A stretch of 64,000 nt of DNA from Azonexus hydrophilus (GTDB taxonomy: Bacteria > Pseudomonadota > Gammaproteobacteria > Burkholderiales > Rhodocyclaceae). The DNA is taken from positions 806,001 to 870,000 of the forward strand of contig NZ_MTHD01000001.1 in NCBI RefSeq assembly GCF_001956855.1, given 5' to 3'. The position numbers and the translations under genes are program-made. Each line of letters starts with the position of its first letter. Positions within the stretch are counted from its first letter, which is position 1. The notes under the pieces were generated by a model, which had not been told where the DNA came from, made no database searches, and was given only the letters and a program-made list of their open reading frames with translations. Shown piece after piece: positions 18,479 to 27,432 of this stretch.

Positions 18479-18784
18479 ATGCAGACAAACGTCAAGCAGG
18501 AATCGGGGATGGCCACAATTTCCCTGGTCGGTCGGTTCGATTTCAATACCCACAGGGATTTTCGTGCCGCCTATGAGCCGCTGGTTACCGACGAGGCTTG
18601 TCGGGCGATCACGGTGGACTTCGCGGGCGTCGATTATCTGGACAGTTCTGCGCTTGGCATGTTGCTGATGTTACGGGACAAGATGGGTGGTTGTGGCAAG
18701 GATGTCGTGCTCAGTGGTGTTCAGGGGAATGTCAAGCAGGTCCTGGAAATTGCGAATTTCAGCAAGTTGTTCCGCATCGCCTGA
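18479..18784 (+). CDS. STAS-domain anti-sigma-factor antagonist-like protein
   Basis: 101-aa single STAS domain of the SpoIIAA/RsbV type. The phosphorylatable serine motif DSSALGML (about residues 60-67) is intact and preceded by the usual hydrophobic beta-strand (ITVDFAGVDYL). Such proteins bind an anti-sigma kinase and are switched by serine phosphorylation. No matching RsbW-like kinase or PP2C phosphatase lies in the window. It sits alone between cheB and cheV, so its partner and any role in motility are unknown. Confidence 0.9.
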   Translation: MQTNVKQESGMATISLVGRFDFNTHRDFRAAYEPLVTDEACRAITVDFAGVDYLDSSALGMLLMLRDKMGGCGKDVVLSGVQGNVKQVLEIANFSKLFRIA

Positions 18785-18913
18785 ATGCTTTTCGGTGCGG
18801 TGGAACAGGAGTAGCGGGCAGTGTGCAGGATGGCGTGTTTGGCCTAACGGCCGGTTGCGTGTTAGCTTTACTCGATGCGAACGTCGGGCAGCGTGTCAGG
18901 CGAGGGGATAATA

Positions 18914-19885
18914 ATGTCGGAATTGTTGAAAAATATTGATGCGCGGACCAAGCTTGCGGGGACCAACAAGCTTGAAATATTGCTGTTTTTCCTCGGCGTT
19001 GACCAGCGGACGGGGCGCCGTGAAACCTACGGCATCAACGTGTTCAAGGTACGTGAGGTCATGCGCACGCCAGCGATTACTGCCGCTCCCGACATGCCCT
19101 CCTCAGTCGAGGGAATGGTCAGCTTGCGCGGCGCTCTGGTGCCGGTGATCGATCTGGCGAAATATTCGGGAATTTCTGCCGAAACGCCCCGCGAGATCAT
19201 GATTGTCACCGAGTACAACGGACATACTCAGGGCTTCCTGGTTGAAGGCGTAGACACGATCCTGCGTCTGGACTGGAGCAAGATGCGTGTGCCGCCGGAA
19301 ATGCTGACAGCCCAGACCGGTGGTCTGGTAACCGCGGTCACCGAGCTTGAAGACAATCGCCTGGTGATGATGATGGACGTGGAAAAGGTACTCGCCGAGA
19401 CGACCAGCATCGAAAATGAAATCATGTTCCGCAGTGTGGTTACGGTCGACCGTCCTGATGTCACGGTTTTCTATTGCGATGACTCCAGTGTTGCCCGCAA
19501 GCAGATCGAGCGTACGCTTGATGCCATGGGACTGAAGGGTTTGAGCGCGGTTAACGGGCGGCAGATGTGGGATGAGATGGAAAAAGTCGCAGCTTATGCG
19601 AAGTCAGTGGGCAAGCCGGTTTCCTCGATCATCAATCTGGTGCTGACCGATATCGAGATGCCAGAGATGGACGGTTATATCCTGACCAAGCGGATCAAGT
19701 CCGATCCACGCTTTGCCAACATCCCGGTGATCATGCACTCTTCACTGTCCGGGATGTCCAACCAGAAACTCGGGCAGTCGGTCGGTGTTGACGAGTACGT
19801 GCCAAAATTCGAGCCGCAGCGGCTTTCGGAAACACTTGCCCGGCGGTTGGGGGTCGGTGGTGACGAATTGGTCGCCAGGACTTGA
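18914..19885 (+). CDS. cheV: Chemotaxis coupling/response-regulator protein CheV (first copy)
   Basis: 323-aa fusion of an N-terminal CheW-like domain ([35 protein letters not shown]) and a C-terminal receiver with phosphoacceptor D246 (LVLTDIEMPEMDG) and conserved Lys near YVPKF. CheV links receptors to CheA and tunes signalling by phosphorylation. The ATG at 18914 follows GAGGGGATAATA; the frame is open to 18875, but that start lacks a ribosome-binding site. It is a tandem paralogue of the next gene. Confidence 0.95.
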   Translation: MSELLKNIDARTKLAGTNKLEILLFFLGVDQRTGRRETYGINVFKVREVMRTPAITAAPDMPSSVEGMVSLRGALVPVIDLAKYSGISAETPREIMIVTEYNGHTQGFLVEGVDTILRLDWSKMRVPPEMLTAQTGGLVTAVTELEDNRLVMMMDVEKVLAETTSIENEIMFRSVVTVDRPDVTVFYCDDSSVARKQIERTLDAMGLKGLSAVNGRQMWDEMEKVAAYAKSVGKPVSSIINLVLTDIEMPEMDGYILTKRIKSDPRFANIPVIMHSSLSGMSNQKLGQSVGVDEYVPKFEPQRLSETLARRLGVGGDELVART

Positions 19886-19903
19886 GCTTCGGGGAGACAA
19901 AAA

Positions 19904-20842
19904 ATGAATCTGGTCGAAAACAAGAATCTGCTCGATAGTGTTGATGCGCGGACCCGCCTCGCTGGTTCCAACAAGATGGAGATCTTGTTGTTTTCCCTCG
20001 GGACCCGTGAGATTTTTGGCATCAACGTCTTCAAGGTGCGTGAAGTCGGACGGACGCCGCACATCACCAAGACGCCAAACATGCCGCGTGGTGTTGAAGG
20101 CTTGATTTCCCTTCGCGGCAACGTGATCCCGGTGCTTTCCCTGGCGCCGTTCATGCAGCTGGATGGTGTTCCTCCCGGTCTGGGAAAGACCATGATGGTT
20201 GCCGAGTACTCGAAGCGTACCCTGGGCTTTCTCGTTCACGAAGTTGACCGGATCATCCGGGTAGATTGGGAACGCGTGAAGGCACCGGAAAGTGTCTTGA
20301 CGGCAAATCATGGTTTGATCACCGCGGTGATCGAATTGGAGGGGGGCGGTCTGGTCTCCATTCTCGATGTCGAGCAGATTCTTGCCAATGCGTTCGGCGA
20401 AGCAATGATCGTGGATATCACGCCGGCTCGCGTCGATCCGGATACCAGCATATTCTTTGTCGACGACTCGGTCGTTGCCCGGCGCAAGATTTCCGAAGTA
20501 CTCGACAAGCTCGGTGTGCGGCACAAGCATGCCACCAACGGCATGGAGGCGTGGACGCGCTTGCAGGGTATCGCTGCACATGCCTTGCAGATCGGCACCA
20601 ATATCCGTGATGAAATCAGATTGATTCTGGTGGATGCCGAAATGCCGGAAATGGACGGTTACGTGCTGACCAAGAACATCAAGTCCGATCCCCGCTTCGA
20701 GGGCGTTCCGGTTGTCATGCACTCCTCGCTTTCTTCCGAAGCGAACCGGGCGATGGGCAAATCGGTCGGCGTGGATGCCTACGTAGCAAAATTTGACGCC
20801 GAGGCGCTGGCGGATACCTTGCGTCCGCTGATTGAGCGATAA
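19904..20842 (+). CDS. cheV: Chemotaxis coupling/response-regulator protein CheV (second copy)
   Basis: 312-aa CheW-receiver fusion. It shares the layout of its upstream neighbour and begins with the similar [20 protein letters not shown] segment. The receiver has D244 ([13 protein letters not shown]) and the YVAKFD lysine. Both copies keep full acidic pockets, so both should accept phosphate. The 18-bp spacing and matching order suggest tandem duplication; the two differ most in the CheW half, compatible with serving different receptors. Confidence 0.95.
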   Translation: MNLVENKNLLDSVDARTRLAGSNKMEILLFSLGTREIFGINVFKVREVGRTPHITKTPNMPRGVEGLISLRGNVIPVLSLAPFMQLDGVPPGLGKTMMVAEYSKRTLGFLVHEVDRIIRVDWERVKAPESVLTANHGLITAVIELEGGGLVSILDVEQILANAFGEAMIVDITPARVDPDTSIFFVDDSVVARRKISEVLDKLGVRHKHATNGMEAWTRLQGIAAHALQIGTNIRDEIRLILVDAEMPEMDGYVLTKNIKSDPRFEGVPVVMHSSLSSEANRAMGKSVGVDAYVAKFDAEALADTLRPLIER

Positions 20843-20865
20843 CAGAAAACATATTGGAGTGTTGC

Positions 20866-21261
20866 ATGGCTGCTGATCCCAAAACGAGGTTCCTGGTGGT
20901 GGACGATTTTTCGACCATGCGCCGTATCGTTCGCAACCTGTTGAAGGAGCTTGGTTTTACCAATGTCGACGAAGCCGAGGACGGAGCAATTGCGCTGCAG
21001 AAGCTGCAGGGTGGTGGTTTCGAATTTGTCGTTACCGACTGGAACATGCCGAACATGGATGGTCTGACCTTGTTGCAGACCATCCGCGCGACGCCTAATC
21101 TGAAGCATTTGCCGGTTCTGATGATCACGGCGGAAGCCAAGAAGGAAAATATCATTGCGGCAGCTCAGGCCGGTGCCAGCGGCTATATCGTCAAGCCTTT
21201 TACGGCCGGAACCTTGTCCGAGAAGCTGAACAAGATTTTCGAAAAATACGGTCAGGCGTAA
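20866..21261 (+). CDS. cheY: Chemotaxis response regulator CheY (second copy, E. coli-like)
   Basis: 131-aa receiver very like E. coli Che[21 protein letters not shown] at the start, phosphoacceptor D58 in [20 protein letters not shown] and the VKPFTAGTL end. These surfaces bind FliM and CheZ in E. coli, so this copy is the likely motor-binding CheY. The ATG at 20866 follows TTGGAGTG and fits the family N-terminus; upstream residues in the open frame are not conserved. cheZ follows after 9 bp, supporting the pairing. Confidence 0.97.
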   Translation: MAADPKTRFLVVDDFSTMRRIVRNLLKELGFTNVDEAEDGAIALQKLQGGGFEFVVTDWNMPNMDGLTLLQTIRATPNLKHLPVLMITAEAKKENIIAAAQAGASGYIVKPFTAGTLSEKLNKIFEKYGQA

Positions 21262-21270
21262 GGAGGTAGC

Positions 21271-22119
21271 ATGTCAGCAAGTAATGATTCCTCCGATCTC
21301 GAAGCGCTCTTTGACTCGATTGCTACGGATTATCAGCCGGTTGCGCCGACACCACCAGCGCCCGCACCGGTTGCGACACCTGCCAAATCGGTTGATGGTG
21401 ACAACGATGACCTGCAGGCCCTGTTCGACAGTGTTGCAGCCGAAAGCGCCGTCCCGGTTGCCAAAGGTGTGTTAGCCGCAGCGGCGCAGGCCCAGGGCGA
21501 GAACTGGTCACAGCAGGAAGTCGTGTTCAACCGCATCGGTCACATGGCCCGTGCGCTGCATGACACACTGGGGCAACTCGGCTACGACAAATTGATCGAG
21601 AAAACGGTATCGGCATTGCCGGACGCAAAGGATCGTCTGGCCTATGTGGCGAACCTGACCGAACAGGCGGCGTGCCGGGTGCTCAATGCAACAGATATCG
21701 CCGGGCCGCTGGTCGATGACATGGCGGCGCGCTCGAAGACTCTGGGCGCATCATGGGACAAGGTCTTTGCCAATCAGATGACGCCCGAGCAGTTCAAGCA
21801 GCTGGCTGTGGAGACGCGGCAGTTTCTTAACCAGCAGATGCCGGAAAAGACCCAGGGAACGCATGCTCAGTTGACTGAAATCATGATGGCTCAGGATTTT
21901 CAGGATCTGACTGGCCAAGTGATCAAGAAGATCGTTGCCTTGGCTCAGGATCTTGAAAGTGGTCTCATGGGGTTGCTCATCGAAGTGTTGCCCGATGCCA
22001 AGCGGACCGAGGAAGTAACCAGTTTGATGAACGGGCCTGTCGTCAATGCGGAAGGTCGCACCGATGTCGTGGTGAATCAGGAGCAGGTGGATGACCTGCT
22101 CGATAGCCTCGGGTTCTGA
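21271..22119 (+). CDS. cheZ: CheY-P phosphatase CheZ with extra N-terminal docking-like motifs
   Basis: 282-aa CheZ that dephosphorylates CheY-P. The central four-helix core contains the catalytic region (IMMAQDFQDLTGQVI), where the Gln of DFQDLTGQ is the family catalytic residue. The C-terminal CheY-docking peptide DDLLDSLGF (274-282) is intact. Unusually, the extended N-terminus carries two similar motifs, DLEALFDSIA (9-18) and DLQALFDSVA (47-56), separated by a Pro/Ala-rich linker. The protein is longer than E. coli CheZ (about 214 aa) because of this extension. Strong AAGGAGGTAG ribosome-binding site. Confidence 0.96.
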   Translation: MSASNDSSDLEALFDSIATDYQPVAPTPPAPAPVATPAKSVDGDNDDLQALFDSVAAESAVPVAKGVLAAAAQAQGENWSQQEVVFNRIGHMARALHDTLGQLGYDKLIEKTVSALPDAKDRLAYVANLTEQAACRVLNATDIAGPLVDDMAARSKTLGASWDKVFANQMTPEQFKQLAVETRQFLNQQMPEKTQGTHAQLTEIMMAQDFQDLTGQVIKKIVALAQDLESGLMGLLIEVLPDAKRTEEVTSLMNGPVVNAEGRTDVVVNQEQVDDLLDSLGF

Positions 22120-22131
22120 GGAGGATCGAAA

Positions 22132-24027
22132 ATGAGTGATTTTTCGGGAATGGAAGATCTTCTGCAGGATTTCCTGCAGGAAGCCCACGATCTCTTGTCC
22201 GATGTCGACAACAAGTTGGTCGACCTGGAGAAGACGCCTGATGACAAAGGTCTGCTGAATGATATTTTTCGCGGCTTTCATACAGTCAAAGGGGGGGCCG
22301 GATTTCTCAATGCGAGCGAACTGGTTACGTTGTGTCATCTGACGGAAAACCTGTTCGACCGCTTGCGTAATGGCGAACTCGAGCTGACTGCCGAATTGAT
22401 GGATGTCATCATGGACGCCACCAAGGGCGTTCGCGAGATGTTCGGTGAGTTGGGGCAGGGCGTTCAGCCGCAACCGGCCGAGGCGAGGGTGATTGCTGCG
22501 CTGCAAGGTGCGCTGAGTGGTGAAGCGCCGGTACCGGTAGCGCCAGCAGTTGCCGAACCGGAGAGACCGGCCGCAGTGGCCGCAGCTTCTGGCGAACCGG
22601 ACTGGGCTCAGTTGCAGGCTGCGGTTACTGGCGAATCTGTGCAGGCGGCGGCTCAGGGGGAATTGATTACCCGGGCCGAAGCTGCGCCTGCTACGCCGGT
22701 CGTGGCGCCTGCTGGTTCTGTCAAGGACGCCCAGGCGCCTTCTCCTTTCGGGCGCCGGGTCAGCGATCGGCCCTCAGGACAGGCCGGAGCTTCTCGGCGC
22801 GCTGAGGAGCGGGGCCGGGAGAACACGATTCGAGTGGATACCTCGCGTCTTGATCAGGTGCTGAATCTGTCCGGTGAAATTGGCTTGACGAAGAATCGTC
22901 TGACCAGCTTGCGAGCAGATATTCTCGCCGGCAAGAGTGACTCGGAAACACTGCACGCGCTCGATCAGGCGGTTAGCCAGCTTGATTTGCTGGTGTCGGA
23001 TTTGCAGAACTCCGTGATGAAGACACGGATGCAGCCAATCGGGCGCCTGTTCCAGAAATATCCGCGGATTGCCCGTGATCTTGCGCGCCAGCTTGGCAAG
23101 GATGTCGAACTGGTGCTGGCTGGTGAGGAAACGGAAGTCGACAAGACGATGATCGAGGATCTCGCCGATCCCCTGATTCACCTGATTCGCAATGCCGTCG
23201 ATCATGGCGTGGAAATGCCGGAAGAGCGTGCAGCGGCTGGCAAGCCGGCAAAGAGCCTGGTGCGTCTCGAAGCCCGTCAGGAGGGCGATCATATCGTTCT
23301 GATCATTGCCGATGACGGCAAGGGGATGAGCGCCGAACGGATTCGTGCCAAGGCTGTGGACAAGGGTCTGATTTCCGAGGAAGAAGCCAATACTCTGGAT
23401 GAGCGTCAGAGCCTGAACCTGATTTTCCTGCCCGGTTTCTCGACCAAGACACAGATTTCCGATGTCTCGGGTCGAGGTGTCGGGATGGATGTGGTCAAGA
23501 CCAACATCCAGAAACTCAACGGCTCTGTAGAAATTCGTTCGGAACCGGGTAAGGGTTCGGTTTTCCTCATTTCACTGCCGTTGACCCTAGCAATCTTGCC
23601 GGTTCTTCTCGTGCTTCTTGGCGATCAGCCCTTTGCGCTGCCTTTGTCCTTGGTCCGCGAAATCCTGCCGATCGATCAGCAGCGGATTCAGGAAGTCGGC
23701 GGTAAGGAAACCCTGGTGGTTCGCGGCGAAGTGCTGCCTGTCATTTCTCTGGCCAGGATGCTCGGCTGGCCGCTGGATCGTTCCCCTGAGTACGGGGTGT
23801 TCATGCAGACGGCAGAGCGCAGTTTCATTCTCGGCGTTGACAGCTTTGCTGGTCGCGATGATGCAGTTATCAAGTCGCTTGAAGATTTTCGTCCCAAGGG
23901 CGTTGCTGGCGTAACCACATTGTCGAATGGCCAGATTGTCCTGATTCTGGATATGAAGGAGTTGTTAACCGATCTGGGGCAGCACACCGATGCGGGTACA
24001 GCCATCCGGAATTTTGAATTTTCCTGA
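22132..24027 (+). CDS. cheA: Chemotaxis histidine kinase CheA (second copy, lacking P2)
   Basis: 631-aa kinase. P1 Hpt carries H50 in RGFHTVKGGAG. A Pro/Ala-rich linker (about residues 120-235) shows no recognisable P2 domain. P3 starts near VDTSRLDQVLNLSGEIGL, then the P4 HATPase (HLIRNAVDHGV, DDGKGM, GRGVGMDVV) and CheW-like P5. It lacks the GFF array of the first CheA. It follows cheY-cheZ, so it probably phosphorylates the E. coli-like CheY. The gene ends at a strong terminator. Confidence 0.96.
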   Translation: MSDFSGMEDLLQDFLQEAHDLLSDVDNKLVDLEKTPDDKGLLNDIFRGFHTVKGGAGFLNASELVTLCHLTENLFDRLRNGELELTAELMDVIMDATKGVREMFGELGQGVQPQPAEARVIAALQGALSGEAPVPVAPAVAEPERPAAVAAASGEPDWAQLQAAVTGESVQAAAQGELITRAEAAPATPVVAPAGSVKDAQAPSPFGRRVSDRPSGQAGASRRAEERGRENTIRVDTSRLDQVLNLSGEIGLTKNRLTSLRADILAGKSDSETLHALDQAVSQLDLLVSDLQNSVMKTRMQPIGRLFQKYPRIARDLARQLGKDVELVLAGEETEVDKTMIEDLADPLIHLIRNAVDHGVEMPEERAAAGKPAKSLVRLEARQEGDHIVLIIADDGKGMSAERIRAKAVDKGLISEEEANTLDERQSLNLIFLPGFSTKTQISDVSGRGVGMDVVKTNIQKLNGSVEIRSEPGKGSVFLISLPLTLAILPVLLVLLGDQPFALPLSLVREILPIDQQRIQEVGGKETLVVRGEVLPVISLARMLGWPLDRSPEYGVFMQTAERSFILGVDSFAGRDDAVIKSLEDFRPKGVAGVTTLSNGQIVLILDMKELLTDLGQHTDAGTAIRNFEFS

Positions 24028-24058
24028 CGATACTTAATTCCTTGCAGGTCAACGAGTT

Positions 24059-24090
24059 AAAGAGGGGGCTTTGCCCCCTCTTTCTTTTTT
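24059..24090 (+). terminator. Strong Rho-independent terminator after the second cheA
   Basis: AAAGAGGGGGC (24059-24069) and GCCCCCTCTTT (24073-24083) form a perfect 11-bp stem with a TTT loop, followed by CTTTTTT. It ends the chemotaxis run and isolates it from flhB. Confidence 0.92.
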
Positions 24091-24181
24091 GGTGTTTACC
24101 TGTCTGTCATTGGCTTGCAGGGTTTACCTCGAAACGGAATAAAAAAACAGCGCTACCTATTTAATTTTCTTGGTTTTTTTC

Positions 24182-24187
24182 TATAAT
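24182..24187 (+). promoter_or_regulatory. Candidate -10 element for the flhB operon
   Basis: A perfect TATAAT lies 27 bp before the flhB ATG, in the 186-bp gap after the terminator. The -35 region (around 24159-24165, AT-rich) is weak. No GG-N10-GC sigma-54 site was found in the gap. An upstream activator would fit this strong -10 and weak -35 pattern. Confidence 0.45.
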
Positions 24188-24213
24188 AGCCACAACTTTG
24201 TTAGATAACGGTC

Positions 24214-25347
24214 ATGGCTGAAGATAGCGATCTCGAGAAAACTGAAGAGCCTACCGGCAGGCGGATCGAGCAAGCTCGGGAAAAGGGGCAGATTCCCCAG
24301 TCCCGCGAGCTCGGTACGTTTCTGGTGCTTATCGTCGCTGCTTCGACGTTGTGGATGATGGGTGGGTGGTTCATGGAGCGAGCCATCGAGATCACCCGCA
24401 AGGCCTTTTCTTTCGAGCCGCGCTACATGCATGAACCGGCAATGATGGTGCCGCGCCTGGCCGAAGTTTCCGGGGATGCCTTTTTCCTGTTTGCACCCCT
24501 GTTCGGTCTGCTGGTTCTGGCCTCGGTCTTGCCTCCCTTCTTTTTGAATGCCTGGGTTTTTTCACCTACTGCTCTTGTTCCTGATATCAAGCGAATGAAT
24601 CCGCTCGCTGGTCTGGGTCGGATGTTTTCCTGGAACAGTCTGATGGAACTCGGCAAGGCTATTCTCAAGGCGCTTCTGGTCGGCGGTGTTGCCGTCTTGC
24701 TGATATCAAGTCAGCGTGACGAAATTTTCGGCCTGCTGGCCGAGCCGCTGGAGACGGCTCTGGCGCATGCAGGCAGGATGGTTTTGTTCGCATTTCTGAT
24801 GTTGGTTCTGACGCTGTTTCTTGTCGTGGCGGCGGATGTGCCCTTCCAGTTATGGCATTACTACCACAAGCTGAAAATGACCAAAGATGAGGTCAAGCAG
24901 GAAATGAAGGAAATGATGGGCGATCCGCATGTGAAGGGGCGGATTCGCAGTCTGCAGATGCAGGCGGCAAGACGGCGCATGATGCAATCTGTGCCTCAGG
25001 CAGATGTGATCGTGACCAACCCAACGCACTTTTCCGTAGCTCTGTCATACAAGGCCGGAATGGCAGCGCCCAAGGTGGTGGCCAAAGGGACGGGGGCGGT
25101 TGCCATGAAAATCAGGGAAGTCGCTGCCGAGCACGCCGTCCCGACACTTGAGGCCCCGCCGTTGGCGCGGGCGCTGTACAAACATGCCGACCTCGACAAG
25201 GAGATTCCTGCTGCGCTTTACAACGCGGTTGCCGAGGTGCTCGCCTATATCTATCAGCTGGCTCAGTGGCGACAGGCGGGTGGTGCTTATCCGGTGCCTC
25301 CCCGGCAGTTGCCGGTGCCCCCTGAACTTGTTCCGGAGGCTGCATAA
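24214..25347 (+). CDS. flhB: Flagellar export gate protein FlhB
   Basis: 377-aa FlhB, the export-gate switch protein. Four transmembrane helices (about residues 30-55, 85-110, 145-165 and 185-210) precede the cytoplasmic domain with the autocleavage site NPTH (about residue 269) in IVTNPTHFSVAL. The C-terminus extends past the usual end with Pro-rich residues. Self-cleavage at N-P changes export from hook to filament substrates together with FliK. flhA starts immediately after the stop. Confidence 0.97.
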   Translation: MAEDSDLEKTEEPTGRRIEQAREKGQIPQSRELGTFLVLIVAASTLWMMGGWFMERAIEITRKAFSFEPRYMHEPAMMVPRLAEVSGDAFFLFAPLFGLLVLASVLPPFFLNAWVFSPTALVPDIKRMNPLAGLGRMFSWNSLMELGKAILKALLVGGVAVLLISSQRDEIFGLLAEPLETALAHAGRMVLFAFLMLVLTLFLVVAADVPFQLWHYYHKLKMTKDEVKQEMKEMMGDPHVKGRIRSLQMQAARRRMMQSVPQADVIVTNPTHFSVALSYKAGMAAPKVVAKGTGAVAMKIREVAAEHAVPTLEAPPLARALYKHADLDKEIPAALYNAVAEVLAYIYQLAQWRQAGGAYPVPPRQLPVPPELVPEAA

Positions 25348-27432
25348 ATGGCTGCAGGTTCCATGGGTATTCAAAGTCTGTTCGGCCGTTTGAACGTCAT
25401 CCAGATGGCGTCGCCGATTCTCATCCTCATGGTCTTGTCCATGATGGTGCTGCCGCTGCCGCCTTTCATTCTCGACCTGCTGTTCACTTTCAATATCGCA
25501 GTTTCAGTGCTGATCCTGATGGTTGCGGTCAATACCCGGAAAACGCTGGATTTCTCGGTTTTTCCGACCGTTCTTCTGGTGACCACCCTGTTGCGTCTGT
25601 CGCTGAATGTGGCGTCGACGCGCATCGTTCTGCTCGAGGGGCATGGCGGGACCGATGCTGCGGGCAAGGTTATCGAGGCTTTCGGGCATTTTCTGGTTGG
25701 TGGTAATTTTGCTGTCGGGATCATCGTATTCCTGATTCTCGTGGTCATCAATTTCATGGTGATCACCAAAGGTGCTGGTCGTGTCGCGGAAGTTTCGGCG
25801 CGGTTTACGCTGGACGCGATGCCTGGCAAACAGATGGCGATCGACGCTGACCTGAATGCCGGTTTGATCGGTGAGGATGAGGCACGGCAGCGGCGGTCGG
25901 ATATTTCCCGCGAGTCGGAGTTCTACGGCTCCATGGACGGTGCGTCGAAATTCGTACGGGGTGATGCGATTGCCGGCATCATCATCACGCTGCTCAATAT
26001 CGTCGGGGGGTTGATCGTTGGCATGGCTCAGCATGACATGCCGATCGGTGAGGCTGCCAGGGTCTATACCCTGCTGGCGATTGGTGATGGTTTGGTTGCA
26101 CAAATTCCCGGGTTGGTGATTTCTATTGCTGCCGGCCTGGTGGTTACGCGGGTATCCGATGAGCGCGACATGGGGCAACAGTTTGTTGCTCAGATATTCA
26201 GCAATGCCAAAGTGTTGGGCATTACGGCAGCAATCATCGGGTTGATCGGCATCATTCCAGGAATGCCCAATCTTGTGTTCCTGCTGATTGGTGGTTCCCT
26301 CGCCTGGTTTACTTGGAAGTTAGCCAATACGCAGCAGCGCGTCGTCAATACGCCGGTCAAGGTTGCTCCTCCCTCGATGCCCGAAGCACTTGATGCCAGC
26401 TGGAATGATGTGGCGCCTCTGGATGTGCTTGGGTTGGAAGTCGGTTACCGCCTGATTCCGCTGGTCGACAAGTCGCAAGATGGTGAATTGCTGCGCCGTA
26501 TCCGCGGTATTCGCAAAAAGTTTGCCCAGGAGGTCGGTTTTCTCGTGTCGCCAGTACATATCCGCGACAACCTCGAATTGAAGCCGAATGCCTATCGCAT
26601 TCAGCTCAAGGGGGTGGAGATTGGCTCGGGCGAAGCGTTTTCCGGGCAGTTTCTGGCAATCAATCCTGGGCGCGTGGCTGGTACGCTGAATGGGACTGCA
26701 ACCAAAGACCCGGCTTTCGGCTTGCCAGCCATCTGGATTGATGCTTCACAACGCGATCAGGCACAAGCCTATGGCTACACCGTTGTAGATGCCTCGACGG
26801 TCGTTGCGACGCACCTCAATCACCTGATTCTGACGCATGCCGGTGAATTGCTGGGGCGACAGGAAGTGCAACAACTACTGGATCATCTGGCGAAAGAAAT
26901 GCCGAAGCTGGTCGAGGACCTCGTACCCAAGGCCCTGTCCTTGGGTGTCCTGCAAAAAATCCTGCAGGGCTTGCTGGAAGAAGGCGTCCATATCCGCGAC
27001 ATGCGGACGATCATCGAAGTCGTCGCAGACCACGCAACGCGTACCCAGAATGCGGACGAACTCATCACCCAGGTACGTATCGCGCTCGGCCGGGCAATCG
27101 TCCAGCAGATGTTCCCGGGTACCGGGGAAATGCAGGTCATGTCGCTCGATCCCACGCTGGAGCGACTGCTCGCCCAAGCAGTCGCCGGTGGTTCGGAGAA
27201 TACAAGTTTCGAACCCGGACTGGCCGATACGCTAGTGCGCGAAACTGCAGCATCGGCAGGGCGCCAGGAAAGTCTCGGCTTGCCGCCGGTGCTACTGGTT
27301 CCATCAAGCCTGCGCTTGCTTCTATCCAGATTCCTGCGTCGTACTGTTCCTCAATTGAAAGTGCTGTCGCACAACGAAGTTCCAGAAAATCGAATCATCA
27401 AGGTGACCTCGATCATCGGAGGTAAAACATGA
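25348..27432 (+). CDS. flhA: Flagellar export protein FlhA
   Basis: 694-aa FlhA/FHIPEP family export-gate component. Eight N-terminal transmembrane helices are followed by the conserved cytoplasmic FHIPEP region (GAGRVAEVSARFTLDAMPGK, then DADLNAG) and a large C-terminal ring domain that docks chaperone-substrate complexes. The ATG directly abuts the flhB stop, and the 3' end overlaps flhF by 4 bp, so translation is probably coupled. Confidence 0.97.
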   Translation: MAAGSMGIQSLFGRLNVIQMASPILILMVLSMMVLPLPPFILDLLFTFNIAVSVLILMVAVNTRKTLDFSVFPTVLLVTTLLRLSLNVASTRIVLLEGHGGTDAAGKVIEAFGHFLVGGNFAVGIIVFLILVVINFMVITKGAGRVAEVSARFTLDAMPGKQMAIDADLNAGLIGEDEARQRRSDISRESEFYGSMDGASKFVRGDAIAGIIITLLNIVGGLIVGMAQHDMPIGEAARVYTLLAIGDGLVAQIPGLVISIAAGLVVTRVSDERDMGQQFVAQIFSNAKVLGITAAIIGLIGIIPGMPNLVFLLIGGSLAWFTWKLANTQQRVVNTPVKVAPPSMPEALDASWNDVAPLDVLGLEVGYRLIPLVDKSQDGELLRRIRGIRKKFAQEVGFLVSPVHIRDNLELKPNAYRIQLKGVEIGSGEAFSGQFLAINPGRVAGTLNGTATKDPAFGLPAIWIDASQRDQAQAYGYTVVDASTVVATHLNHLILTHAGELLGRQEVQQLLDHLAKEMPKLVEDLVPKALSLGVLQKILQGLLEEGVHIRDMRTIIEVVADHATRTQNADELITQVRIALGRAIVQQMFPGTGEMQVMSLDPTLERLLAQAVAGGSENTSFEPGLADTLVRETAASAGRQESLGLPPVLLVPSSLRLLLSRFLRRTVPQLKVLSHNEVPENRIIKVTSIIGGKT

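Noticed and set aside
18785-18913. Possible sigma-54 site (GG-N10-GC) between the STAS gene and cheV
   Set aside because: Only the GG and GC are conserved; surrounding bases do not match, so chance is likely in a GC-rich gap.
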